Shown piece after piece: positions 1 through 8,734 of a DNA stretch of 59,745 nt; within the stretch, counting starts at the first letter, position 1, and the number at the start of each line of letters is the position of its first letter. Under the pieces are notes generated by a model that saw only the letters and a program-made list of their open reading frames with translations, had not been told where the DNA came from and ran no database searches. A program made the translations under genes and the position numbers. Source of the stretch: Bacillus timonensis (GTDB taxonomy: Bacteria; Bacillota; Bacilli; Bacillales; Bacillaceae_L); NCBI RefSeq assembly GCF_000285535.1, contig NZ_HE610985.1:368633-428377 (forward strand), written 5' to 3'.

Positions 1-30
1 AAATGCCCAGATAAGCTCTGGGCATTTTAC
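1..30 (-). terminator. Intrinsic terminator of pepF
   Basis: A perfect 10-bp inverted repeat (1-10 with 18-27, arms AAATGCCCAG and CTGGGCATTT) lies directly after the pepF stop codon on the minus strand. The poly-T side on that strand is cut by the window edge. It may also act in the other direction. Confidence 0.75.
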
Positions 31-33
31 CAA

Positions 34-1847
34 TTATTCGTAAAGTCCTTCTAATTCTTCAATTAACTCGCCAACATACGCGACGGCTTTCCGAATTGCA
101 TCAGGCTTAGTCATGTCAACACCAGCATATTTCATTAACTCCAGTGGTTTCATTGTGCCTCCTGCTTTTAATACCTCAATCCAACGATCAACAACAGGCT
201 GACCTTCTTCTTTTATCAACTGTGCCACAGCAGTAGAGGCTGTTAACCCAGCTGAGTACGTATAAGGATAAAGACCCATATAGTAATGTGGCTGACGCAT
301 CCATGTTAAGCTTGCAGCATCATCAATTTCCACCGTGTCTCCCCAGAAGGATTTCAACACGTCACCTTTAATGGTACTTAAGGCAGGGGCAGTAATTGGT
401 TTTCCACTTTCAGCTAGCGCGTAGACTCGACGTTGATATTCACCCTCAAGTAAGTGAGTCACAAAGTTATGATAGTAAGTTCCTAATAACTGAAGAATTA
501 CCCAACGCTTCATTTTCTTATCATCTGTTTTTGATAATAGATGATCAGCCAAAAGTAATTCGTTCATTGTCGAAGGAGCCTCGATAAAGTACATAGATGG
601 ACGAGTATTACCAACGCGTTGATGTCCATTCGCATAGTAAAAATGCCCAGCATGTCCTAGTTCGTGAGCTAGAATAAATGCCCCACGCATTGTGTCAGTC
701 CAAGTAATTAAAATGTATGGATGAGCACCATATGGACTTGAACAGAATGCACCAGTTGATTTTCCAACGTTCGCAGGGAGATCAACCCAGCGCTCGGTGA
801 GACCTTTTTCCATGATCGCACTATATTCAGGACCCATTACCTGTAATGCTTCAAGTATCGTTATTGATGCCTCTTCATAAGTTGTTTTTGGATTGAAATC
901 TGGATCAAGAGGTGCTTTTAAATCACTAAAATGCATCGTTTCTAAACCAAGTACACGTTGCTTAAGTTTAGCAAACTTCCGCATATGTGGTGCAAGCTCG
1001 GTTTGGATAATATCTAATTGATTATTGTACATCTCTAATGTAACCTGCTGCGGTTGTAAAAGCATTTCAGTCACAGATTTATAGTTTCGTATTTTAGATA
1101 ATGCCACTTGTTTTTTACTTCGGTCGCATAGGCAGCAGCGAATGTATTTTGATATTTTTTTAATGTTTCAGAGAAAGCTTGAAAAGCATTTCGTCTAACT
1201 ACTGGACTCTCAGACAGTTCATAACGATCCTCAAATAATGCAAAAGATAGTGGAAGGTCGTTACCTTCCTCATCTTTAAAGGTAGGGAATGTCATATCAG
1301 AAGCTTTGCTTCGTTGATAAATCATATATGGCGCATCATGAACTTCTCCAAGAGCAGCAAGTGCTTCTTCCGTTTCTGGTGATAGGGTATACGGTTTTTT
1401 CTCCAAAATCATATTTAAATTATTCTGAAATACTTCTAATTCGTTCTCTTCTTTTATGTATTGTTCTATTGTCCCCTTCGGTAAAGCAAGGATTTCAGAC
1501 TCAATGAATGACAGCGCTGCACTAATTGCTGAAAAAATAGACGAAACCCTAGCTGCATTCCCTTGGTTTTCAGGATTCGTTGCATCTTCACTGAAGCGAA
1601 GACTTGCATATGTGCCAACTAAAATCATTCGTTTTTTTAGCTCTTCTTCAGCAAGTAAACAGTCTAAAAAAGTCTTTGAATCATTTCCTAATTGGCCTTT
1701 AAATTGGGTAACAGATGAGACGTCCGCCTCAATCGCTGCTAATTCTTGTTCCCATGCATCAACTGACGGAAACAAATCCTCAAGCTTCCACGTTTGGTCA
1801 ACAGGAACCTCGGAGCGAGTTACTAATTTCTCTTTCACTATAGTCAT
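34..1847 (-). pseudogene. pepF: Oligoendopeptidase F (M3 zinc metallopeptidase), split by a one-base frameshift
   Basis: Cytoplasmic oligopeptidase of the M3B family, which trims short peptides. The N-terminal 258 codons (1847 down to 1071) and the C-terminal part (to 34) lie in different frames. The C-terminal part holds the zinc motif HELGH in ILAHELGHAGH. The frames join at a run of six T at 1111-1116 (six A on the coding strand). One extra base there gives a continuous protein of about 604 residues, the usual PepF length. The start ATG at 1847 has an AGGGGG ribosome site. On the coding strand the junction reads A AAA AAC in frame, a known minus-one slippery heptamer, and a slip there would restore the reading frame. 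A sequencing undercall or a real mutation is more likely. Confidence 0.88.
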
Positions 1848-1951
1848 GATTTTGCCCCCTCAATAAACTATTTCGATACACTAACAATTTTTATTATAAA
1901 CGAAATAGTAGAAGTATTAATAGTATTTTCAGAAAGTTTTTTCGAAAAAAT

Positions 1952-1990
1952 AAAAAGTGACTGTGACCATTTGGTCTACGTCACTTTTTT
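1952..1990 (-). terminator. Intrinsic terminator of corA, possibly bidirectional
   Basis: Hairpin with outer arms AAAAAGTGAC and GTCACTTTTT and an inner GACC/GGTC stem around an ATTT loop. It lies between the convergent-facing end of corA and the start of pepF, with T-rich flanks on both strands. Confidence 0.7.
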
Positions 1991-2030
1991 GACATCGCCG
2001 TCACCGATTTATCCATCTCAATTAGCCACC

Positions 2031-2981
2031 TTATTTAAACCAGCCTTTTTGCTTAAACCAAACAAACATCCCAATTCCAATCACAATCATAATTGCTTGA
2101 ATCACGAAATACCCATATTTATAAGTAAGTTCGGGCATATGTGTAAAATTCATTCCATATATTCCAGCAATGAAGGTGAGTGGCATGAAAATGGTCGTAA
2201 TCACTGTTAATATACGCATCACTTTATTTGTTTGGTGTGAATTCAATGACAGATAGCTGTCCCGTATATCTGCCGTTAGCTCACGACTTGCGTCAATCTT
2301 TTCAGTTAGTCGTAACAGGTGATCATGAATGTCATGAAAATATTCGATACGATGCTGCAACAAATCAAGACGATGTGAATTGATAATCCGATAAACTAAA
2401 TCGCGCATGGGCATCACTGTATGTCGTAAAGTAAGTAAATTGTGACGTGTTTCAAAAAGTTCATCGAGAAGCTCTTCCATTGATTTTTCATTCAAATTAT
2501 CTTCAATTTCATTTAATGTGTCTTCAAGGTGGTACACAATTGGAAAGTAATTATCAACAAGTTTATCAATGATATGATATAACACAAGGGAGGGGTCCCA
2601 TTTTTCAATCGTTTCCGTCACCACTAACCTATTCCATACATCATTAATTTCACTTGATTCTTTTAAATGAAAGGTTACAATATAATCCTCACCCAAAAAC
2701 ATATTGATTTCTTCTTTTTCCATTGTATCCTGTTGAAGGCTATGTGAGACGAAGAAGGTATTTGTTTCATAAAAATCTAATTTGGGTCGTTGTAACACAT
2801 GGATGCAATCTTCAATGGCTAGTGGATGAAAATGAAGGGTTGTTGATAATTCATCTATTTCCATTTCAGTCGGTCGATTAAAATCAATCCAAATCCATTT
2901 ATAATTCGTATTTTTTATATCTGAAATGGGGATTTCTGTTAGGCGTTCATTTTTATGTGTAATTGCATTAATGCGAATCAT
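2031..2981 (-). CDS. corA: CorA-type magnesium/cobalt channel
   Basis: Homopentameric inner-membrane Mg2+ channel of the CorA family. The protein has 316 residues: a long acidic and helical cytoplasmic domain, then two C-terminal membrane segments. The family signature Gly-Met-Asn is seen at about residues 276-278 (in IYGMNF) at the end of the first membrane helix, and the C-terminus is basic (KQKGWFK), as is usual. Start ATG 2981 follows a GAGGT site. It is monocistronic with a terminator downstream and is divergent from the MFS gene at 3097. B. subtilis has related CorA paralogs (YfjQ type), so orthology is not fixed. Confidence 0.9.
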   Translation of the reverse strand: MIRINAITHKNERLTEIPISDIKNTNYKWIWIDFNRPTEMEIDELSTTLHFHPLAIEDCIHVLQRPKLDFYETNTFFVSHSLQQDTMEKEEINMFLGEDYIVTFHLKESSEINDVWNRLVVTETIEKWDPSLVLYHIIDKLVDNYFPIVYHLEDTLNEIEDNLNEKSMEELLDELFETRHNLLTLRHTVMPMRDLVYRIINSHRLDLLQHRIEYFHDIHDHLLRLTEKIDASRELTADIRDSYLSLNSHQTNKVMRILTVITTIFMPLTFIAGIYGMNFTHMPELTYKYGYFVIQAIMIVIGIGMFVWFKQKGWFK

Positions 2982-3096
2982 GAAATAACCTCATTTTTTG
3001 GTTTATCTATAAGAGTTTTGAAAAAAAAACGATACTTCTTGGTTTTTCAAAATCTGTATGATAGTAGAGTAATTTAAGCTAAAAGGGGAAGAAAAA

Positions 3097-4431
3097 ATGA
3101 AATCAAAACCATTTGTTTTAGTAAGTATTGTACTTGCGATGCTCATTAGTGCCATGGACACGACAATCCTTCAGACGACTGCCCCGACGATTGCAGAAAC
3201 GCTTGGCGGTTACAAGTTTTATGGATGGATGTTTGCCATATATGTATTATTTTCTACTGTTTCCTTACCAATATTCGGGAAACTTGCCGATATTTATGGG
3301 AGAAAAAAGATTTTTAGCATTTCTATCATTCTCTTCACAGTCGGATCACTACTTTGTGGATTAGCGGACTCTATGATAGAACTTATCGTATACCGAGGCA
3401 TTCAAGGTTTAGGTGCTGGTGGGGTATCACCTTTAACAATGATTATTGCTGGTGACCTTTACTCTATCGAAAAACGAGGTAAAATCCAGGGCTTCTTTTC
3501 AGCCATGTGGGGAGTTTCTGCAGTCATTGCTCCGCTAATCGGAGGCTTTTTCGTTGAAACGATGTCATGGCGTTGGATATTCTTTATCAATATTCCAATC
3601 GGGGTTATCGTTCTTTTATGTCTAATTCCTTATAAAGAAAATATTACAAAGGATAAAAATCCACTCAATTATTTTAGTGCATTTCTTTTCACAGCAAGCA
3701 TGCTTGCATTTTTAATGAACACCATTACCACTAAAAATCTTGTAATCTATAATTTAATTGGGATAATCTTCTTAATCACTTTTATTTTCACAGAGAATAA
3801 ATCGGATAAACGTTTTATCCCAATCGAGATTTTAAAGAATAACAATATCTTATGGCTGAATATTAATGGTCTATTAATTTTTTTGAGTATTTTTGCGTTC
3901 CAAAACTATATTCCTTTATTTATGCAAGAGGTACAGGGGATTTCCATTATTGTAAGTGGACTTGTACTATTTGGAATGAGTGTTGCCTGGATGTTTGCTT
4001 CTGTACCATCAGGGAATCTTATCTTAAAATATGGTTATCGCAATACAATTTTCTTTGGAAATGCGCTACTCATCCTTTCTGCGTTTCTTGCATTGTTCAT
4101 CAATAAGGACACAAGCTTTTGGTATATCTTTGCTATTTTAACAATCCAAGGCTTTGCGTTTGGTATTGTCGTTACAATTGGAACAATTGGGTCACAGGAA
4201 TTGGCAAAAGCCCATCAAAAGGGGATGTCAACTAGTCTTCATTTCTTTGCAAGAAATATTGGTACCACATTCGGGGCAAGTATTATGGGGATGCTAATTA
4301 CAAATCAGGTCGATGTCGCAAAAGGAATGCATAATCTCATTTTATTTATGCTGATTGCAGTCGCAGTTGCCACAATCATTAGCTTTTTTGCCAGTCAAAA
4401 ACTATATTCATATAATCTACAAAAACAGTAG
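3097..4431 (+). CDS. MFS transporter of the EmrB/QacA (DHA2-like) drug-efflux type
   Basis: Proton-driven multidrug exporter of the major facilitator superfamily. It has 444 residues and is almost entirely hydrophobic. The early motif SAMDTTILQTTAPTI, the loop motif GKLADIYGRKK (MFS motif A) and the motif-C-like stretch GVSAVIAPLIGGFF point to the drug:H+ antiporter group. It is somewhat shorter than classical 14-helix DHA2 members (about 480-510). ATG 3097 has an AAGGGG site. It stands alone between divergent corA and its own terminator. The substrate cannot be read from the sequence. Confidence 0.85.
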   Translation: MKSKPFVLVSIVLAMLISAMDTTILQTTAPTIAETLGGYKFYGWMFAIYVLFSTVSLPIFGKLADIYGRKKIFSISIILFTVGSLLCGLADSMIELIVYRGIQGLGAGGVSPLTMIIAGDLYSIEKRGKIQGFFSAMWGVSAVIAPLIGGFFVETMSWRWIFFINIPIGVIVLLCLIPYKENITKDKNPLNYFSAFLFTASMLAFLMNTITTKNLVIYNLIGIIFLITFIFTENKSDKRFIPIEILKNNNILWLNINGLLIFLSIFAFQNYIPLFMQEVQGISIIVSGLVLFGMSVAWMFASVPSGNLILKYGYRNTIFFGNALLILSAFLALFINKDTSFWYIFAILTIQGFAFGIVVTIGTIGSQELAKAHQKGMSTSLHFFARNIGTTFGASIMGMLITNQVDVAKGMHNLILFMLIAVAVATIISFFASQKLYSYNLQKQ

Positions 4432-4434
4432 AAC

Positions 4435-4466
4435 ACCAAAAGCTCATGCTTTTGGTCTTTTTTTTC
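4435..4466 (+). terminator. Intrinsic terminator after the MFS gene
   Basis: Perfect 9-bp stem ACCAAAAGC/GCTTTTGGT with a TCAT loop, followed by CTTTTTTTT. Confidence 0.9.
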
Positions 4467-4549
4467 TATAATAATAGTGAATTTTGTTGTATGATAAAAA
4501 TAATTCGAGAATTGAAAGAATTATTTGGTAACATATTTTGGAGGCAATT

Positions 4550-6286
4550 ATGTATAGAATGCTTGTGTATTTAAAACCTTATCGACTCGCCATAACTGTC
4601 GCTCTTTGTTTAACATTTGTTGAACTTGCAGTGGAACTCTTGCAACCGCTTTTAATTGCAAAAGTAATTGATGATGGTATTTTACAAAAAGATCTTTCTG
4701 TTGTTTTGAAGTGGGGAGGAATTATGGTAGGAATTTCCCTACTGGCCTTTCTCTCAGGAATTACGAATTCCTTTTTTGCTTCACATACAAGTCAAAGCTT
4801 TGCTTTTGATGTTAGAAAAGATTTGTTTACAAAAATTCAATCTTTTTCCTTCGCTAATCTTCAAAAATTTGATACAGCTACATTGATTACAAGAATGACG
4901 AACGATGTAACTCAGTTACAAAACACAGTGTTTATGAGTTTACGGATTGCAATGCGTGCACCGATGCTTATCGTTTTTGGGATGATCATGGCTTTGCTCG
5001 TAAATGTAAAACTAGCTATGATGCTTATCGTTACAATCCCATTTTTAATTTTGTTTCTCCTTTTTGTAATGACGAGAGCGAGAAGTCTTTTTCAATCCGT
5101 TCAAAAGAAATTAGATATGGTCAATGGAGTAATGCGGGAAAATCTATCGGGAATGCGCCTAATAAAAGCATTTGTTAGAGGAGCACATGAAACGAAACGG
5201 TTTTTTCATGCGAATGAAGAGTTAAAGAACAAAACCATTACATCTTTGCGCCTTATCGAATTGACAATGCCAGTACTTCTTCTTTTAATGAACGGAAGTA
5301 TTATCGCCATTCTTTGGTTTGGAAGTATGGATGTAAGTGCGGGTCATGTACAAGTTGGGGAAGTTGTAGCTGTTTTCAATTATACAACTCGGATTACTGG
5401 AGCACTTGGTGTTTTTTCTTGGATTATCATGCATTTTTCACGAGCAAAAGCCTCCTCAGACCGTGTTGTTGATGTATTAGATACGGACATTGATTTAGTA
5501 GAATCTTCAATAAATAAAACTATCAAAAATGCCGAAGGTAGCATTACATTTTCTCATGTTGACTTCAACTATCCAGGAACAAGTGCCAAGGTATTACAAG
5601 ATATTTCGTTTTCAATTCAACCAGGTGAAATCGTTGCGATTCTTGGGGCGACAGGGTCTGGTAAAACGTCGCTGTTTCAATTAATTCCACGTTTATATGA
5701 TGTTAGCCATGGCCATGTACAAGTCGATGGCTTTGATGTTAAAGACAGAAAGCTTGATGAATTACGAAAGCAAATTGGTTATGTTCCTCAGGAGGCATTG
5801 TTATTCACTGGAACGATAAAAGACAATATTCGTTGGGGAAAACAGGATGCGACTATGGAAGAAATAATAGAAGCAGCAAAAGTAGCCCAAATACATGGGA
5901 CGATTGAAAAACTTCCACTACAATACGATACAATCATTGGTCAAAAAGGGGTTAACCTTTCGGGTGGTCAAAAACAGCGAATTTCCATTGCAAGAGCCAT
6001 TATTCGCAACCCAAAAATTTTATTACTCGACGACAGTACAAGTGCATTGGATTTAAGAACAGAAGCCTCCATTTTAAAGGCCTTGAAAGATTATACGTGC
6101 ACAACCTTAATCATTACATCAAAAATTTACACAGCTATGGCAACTGATACCATCTTACTCATGGAAGATGGAAAGTTACTTGCTTCTGGAAGTCATGATG
6201 ACCTTTTACATTCCTCTCCTTTTTATCAAAAGGTCTATGATACACAGTTTGCAAAAAGGGGGACAAGCTCATGGCAACACGGATGA
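4550..6286 (+). CDS. ABC exporter half-transporter with a degenerate ATP site
   Basis: Type IV ABC exporter half (membrane domain fused to ATPase), 578 residues from the preferred ATG at 4550; GGAGG at 4540-4544 gives normal spacing, whereas an upstream TTG (4538) overlaps the ribosome site. Six membrane segments are followed by an ATPase domain with Walker A GATGSGKT and signature LSGGQKQR. Walker B reads LLLDDSTSALD, with Asp in place of the catalytic Glu, and the switch His is lost (IITSK instead of IIAHR). It is the non-hydrolytic partner of the next gene, overlapping it by 16 bp. It resembles B. subtilis pairs such as YfiB/YfiC, YknU/YknV and YheI/YheH (BmrCD). A drug or lipid substrate is likely but unproven. 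Confidence 0.9.
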   Translation: MYRMLVYLKPYRLAITVALCLTFVELAVELLQPLLIAKVIDDGILQKDLSVVLKWGGIMVGISLLAFLSGITNSFFASHTSQSFAFDVRKDLFTKIQSFSFANLQKFDTATLITRMTNDVTQLQNTVFMSLRIAMRAPMLIVFGMIMALLVNVKLAMMLIVTIPFLILFLLFVMTRARSLFQSVQKKLDMVNGVMRENLSGMRLIKAFVRGAHETKRFFHANEELKNKTITSLRLIELTMPVLLLLMNGSIIAILWFGSMDVSAGHVQVGEVVAVFNYTTRITGALGVFSWIIMHFSRAKASSDRVVDVLDTDIDLVESSINKTIKNAEGSITFSHVDFNYPGTSAKVLQDISFSIQPGEIVAILGATGSGKTSLFQLIPRLYDVSHGHVQVDGFDVKDRKLDELRKQIGYVPQEALLFTGTIKDNIRWGKQDATMEEIIEAAKVAQIHGTIEKLPLQYDTIIGQKGVNLSGGQKQRISIARAIIRNPKILLLDDSTSALDLRTEASILKALKDYTCTTLIITSKIYTAMATDTILLMEDGKLLASGSHDDLLHSSPFYQKVYDTQFAKRGTSSWQHG

Positions 6287-8067
6287 ACCGCCCTAAACAA
6301 AATCATGGAAAAAAACCACAACAAGCTAAAGATAAAATAGGTACCATTAAAAGAATTTGGTCATACCTAGCTGTAAATGATAAATTATTGATTGCCGTTC
6401 TTGCGATGGTAGTAGCGAGCTCGGGTCTTGGACTCCTTGGACCGTTTTTGTTAGGAAGAGGAATTGACGAATATATTGTGACAAAGGATCATAAAGGAAT
6501 TCTTCTTCTTTTACTTGGTTTAGGATTCGTTTTTATCCTCCATTCACTATCTTTATGGTATCAAAACTACTGGATGGTTGGCATTGCACAAAACACCGTA
6601 TTCTCAATGAGGACGGAACTTTTCGAACAACTGCATCGTTTACCGATTCATTTTTTTGATAAAAGGCAACATGGAGAACTAATGAGTCGTATTACAAATG
6701 ATATTGAAAACGTGAGTTCTACTTTGAATTCATCCGTTATACAAATTTTTTCAAGTGTCCTTACATTAATTGGAACTGTGGCGATTATGCTTTGGTTAAG
6801 TCCGTTGTTGACACTACTCACGATGATTATTATACCAATTATGTTTATTGGGATTAGATGGATCACGAAACGGACAGGAAAACTATTTAAGCAACAGCAA
6901 CGTTATTTAGGAGAACTCAATGGTTATATTGAAGAAACCATTTCTGGTCAAAGAATTGTTAAGACGTTTTCTCAAGAAGAGACTGTAATAAACGAGTTTT
7001 TAGAAAAAAGCAAAAAGCTAAAGAAAGCCGGATATTTTGCACAAGCTTATTCTGGTTTTATCCCGAAGCTTATGAACGTGTTAAATAACCTAAGCTTTGC
7101 AATCATTGCGGGAATTGGGGGTATTCTTGCCTTAAACGGACATATTACTATTGGAACAATTGTTATTTTTGCTGAGTATTCAAGGCAATTTACTCGACCA
7201 CTTAATGACTTAGCCAACCAATTCAATACCCTACTATCTGCGATTGCGGGAGCAGAACGCGTGTTTGATATTTTAGATGAAGAAGTAGAGGCTTGGGACG
7301 AAAACAAAGCGAAAAAAATCAAACACGTTCAAGGAAATGTTGAATTTAAACATGTTTCGTTTTCTTATGAAACAGATCGAAATACGATAAAAGATGTGTC
7401 ATTTGTTGTAAAGGCGGGGCAATCTGCTGCCTTTGTTGGACCTACAGGTGCTGGGAAAACTACGATTATTAATTTATTATCTAGATTTTACGAGCCGGAT
7501 TCTGGTTCAATTTTAATAGATGGAATTAATACGTCCACAATCACAAGGGAAAGCCTTCGTCAACAAATGGGCTTCGTCCTCCAAGATGTTTATTTATTCC
7601 AAGCATCCATTATGGACAATATACGCTATGGCAGGTTAGATGCAACTGACGAGGAAGTTATTGAAGCAGCAAAGTTAGCAAACGCTCATTCATTTATCAT
7701 GAAACTTCCAAATCTTTATAAGACGATTCTAAACCAAGATGGAAGTGGCATTAGTCAAGGGCAAAAGCAGTTACTTTCGATTGCTAGAGCAATCCTTGCA
7801 AATCCGTCTATTTTAATCCTTGATGAAGCGACAAGCAGTATCGATACTGTAACGGAAATGAAGATACAAGAAGCTTTACAGCGGTTAATGATTGGAAAAA
7901 CAAGCTTCATCATCGCGCACCGCTTAAACACCATTGAAAGAGCCGATCAAATCATCGTATTAAATGAAGGAAATATCGTGGAAAAGGGAAGTCATGATTC
8001 TCTGTTACAGCAAAAAGGATATTATCATAATCTATATAATAGTCAATTAGAGAATCAGGTCATTTAA
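6271..8067 (+). CDS. ABC exporter half-transporter, hydrolytically competent partner
   Basis: Second half of the heterodimeric exporter, 598 residues, starting at ATG 6271 behind a GGGGG site inside the end of the preceding gene. It has six membrane segments, Walker A GPTGAGKT, a canonical Walker B with catalytic Glu (LILDEATSSID) and the switch His (IIAHRLNTI). Its signature motif is altered (GISQGQKQ rather than LSGGQ). That motif would face the degenerate Walker B of the partner, so the altered residues of both subunits fall in the same composite ATP site. This is the pattern known for BmrCD-like and TM287/288-like exporters. A basic N-terminal tail of about 28 residues precedes the first helix. 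Confidence 0.9.
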   Translation: MATRMNRPKQNHGKKPQQAKDKIGTIKRIWSYLAVNDKLLIAVLAMVVASSGLGLLGPFLLGRGIDEYIVTKDHKGILLLLLGLGFVFILHSLSLWYQNYWMVGIAQNTVFSMRTELFEQLHRLPIHFFDKRQHGELMSRITNDIENVSSTLNSSVIQIFSSVLTLIGTVAIMLWLSPLLTLLTMIIIPIMFIGIRWITKRTGKLFKQQQRYLGELNGYIEETISGQRIVKTFSQEETVINEFLEKSKKLKKAGYFAQAYSGFIPKLMNVLNNLSFAIIAGIGGILALNGHITIGTIVIFAEYSRQFTRPLNDLANQFNTLLSAIAGAERVFDILDEEVEAWDENKAKKIKHVQGNVEFKHVSFSYETDRNTIKDVSFVVKAGQSAAFVGPTGAGKTTIINLLSRFYEPDSGSILIDGINTSTITRESLRQQMGFVLQDVYLFQASIMDNIRYGRLDATDEEVIEAAKLANAHSFIMKLPNLYKTILNQDGSGISQGQKQLLSIARAILANPSILILDEATSSIDTVTEMKIQEALQRLMIGKTSFIIAHRLNTIERADQIIVLNEGNIVEKGSHDSLLQQKGYYHNLYNSQLENQVI

Positions 8068-8163
8068 ACGTCAAATTGCTTCTTGTCCAAAAATTACCTT
8101 TATATTCTAATACATATCATCAAAAGATATATCTAAATTAGAATGTAAAGGGTGATGTTAAAA

Positions 8164-8610
8164 ATGAGGCATTTTAAAGCGATAGGTATTAAATTTATTG
8201 TGATATCAATTGTGCTTTTATCACTTTTTGCAATTTTTCGAGGCGCATCCATTAGTAACATACTCTTGATGAGCTTACTTGTTACAGGGATTGCTTACTT
8301 GATTGGTGATTTATTTACGTTACCTAGAATGGGAAATGCAGTAGCTACGATAGCAGATTTTGGGTTATCATTTTTCTCAATCTGGTTTTTGAGTTACTTG
8401 TTTATGGAAAATACCTCATCTTTAATTACAGCGTCTCTTACTGCAGCAGCTTTAATTACAGCATCTGAGGCACTTTTCCATGCATACATGCAAAAGAAAG
8501 TACTCAAAGATGAAAATCAACAACAAATAAGCCGGCAATTACAACCAAGCTTTCAAACAGAATTCGCTGAAGAAAATGATATAAATCCAGATGAAATAAA
8601 AAAGAAATAA
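8164..8610 (+). CDS. YndM-like (DUF2512) membrane protein
   Basis: Small integral membrane protein of about 148 residues with four hydrophobic segments and a charged hydrophilic tail (about residue 115 onward). The opening MRHFKAIGIKFIVI and the central PRMGNAVATIADFGLSF stretch look like the DUF2512/YndM family of Bacillus, of unknown function. I chose ATG 8164, with AAAGGG about 11 nt upstream; GTG 8152 and ATG 8155 in the same frame lie inside the ribosome site. An inverted repeat (ATTCTAAT 8104-8111, ATTAGAAT 8137-8144) sits just upstream and could be regulatory. Confidence 0.75.
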   Translation: MRHFKAIGIKFIVISIVLLSLFAIFRGASISNILLMSLLVTGIAYLIGDLFTLPRMGNAVATIADFGLSFFSIWFLSYLFMENTSSLITASLTAAALITASEALFHAYMQKKVLKDENQQQISRQLQPSFQTEFAEENDINPDEIKKK

Positions 8611-8619
8611 AAAGAATGA

Positions 8620-8650
8620 GACTAAATCGGAGCGGATTTAGTCTTTTTAT
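8620..8650 (+). terminator. Intrinsic terminator after the YndM-like gene
   Basis: 9-bp stem GACTAAATC/GATTTAGTC followed by TTTTT. Confidence 0.85.
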
Positions 8651-8734
8651 TATGTTCGAAAGCAGGATTCCCGGCCCTTTTGTTGAATTATGTGGGATAA
8701 GACAGAATTTTATCAAGGGAGAGAGACATAAATT

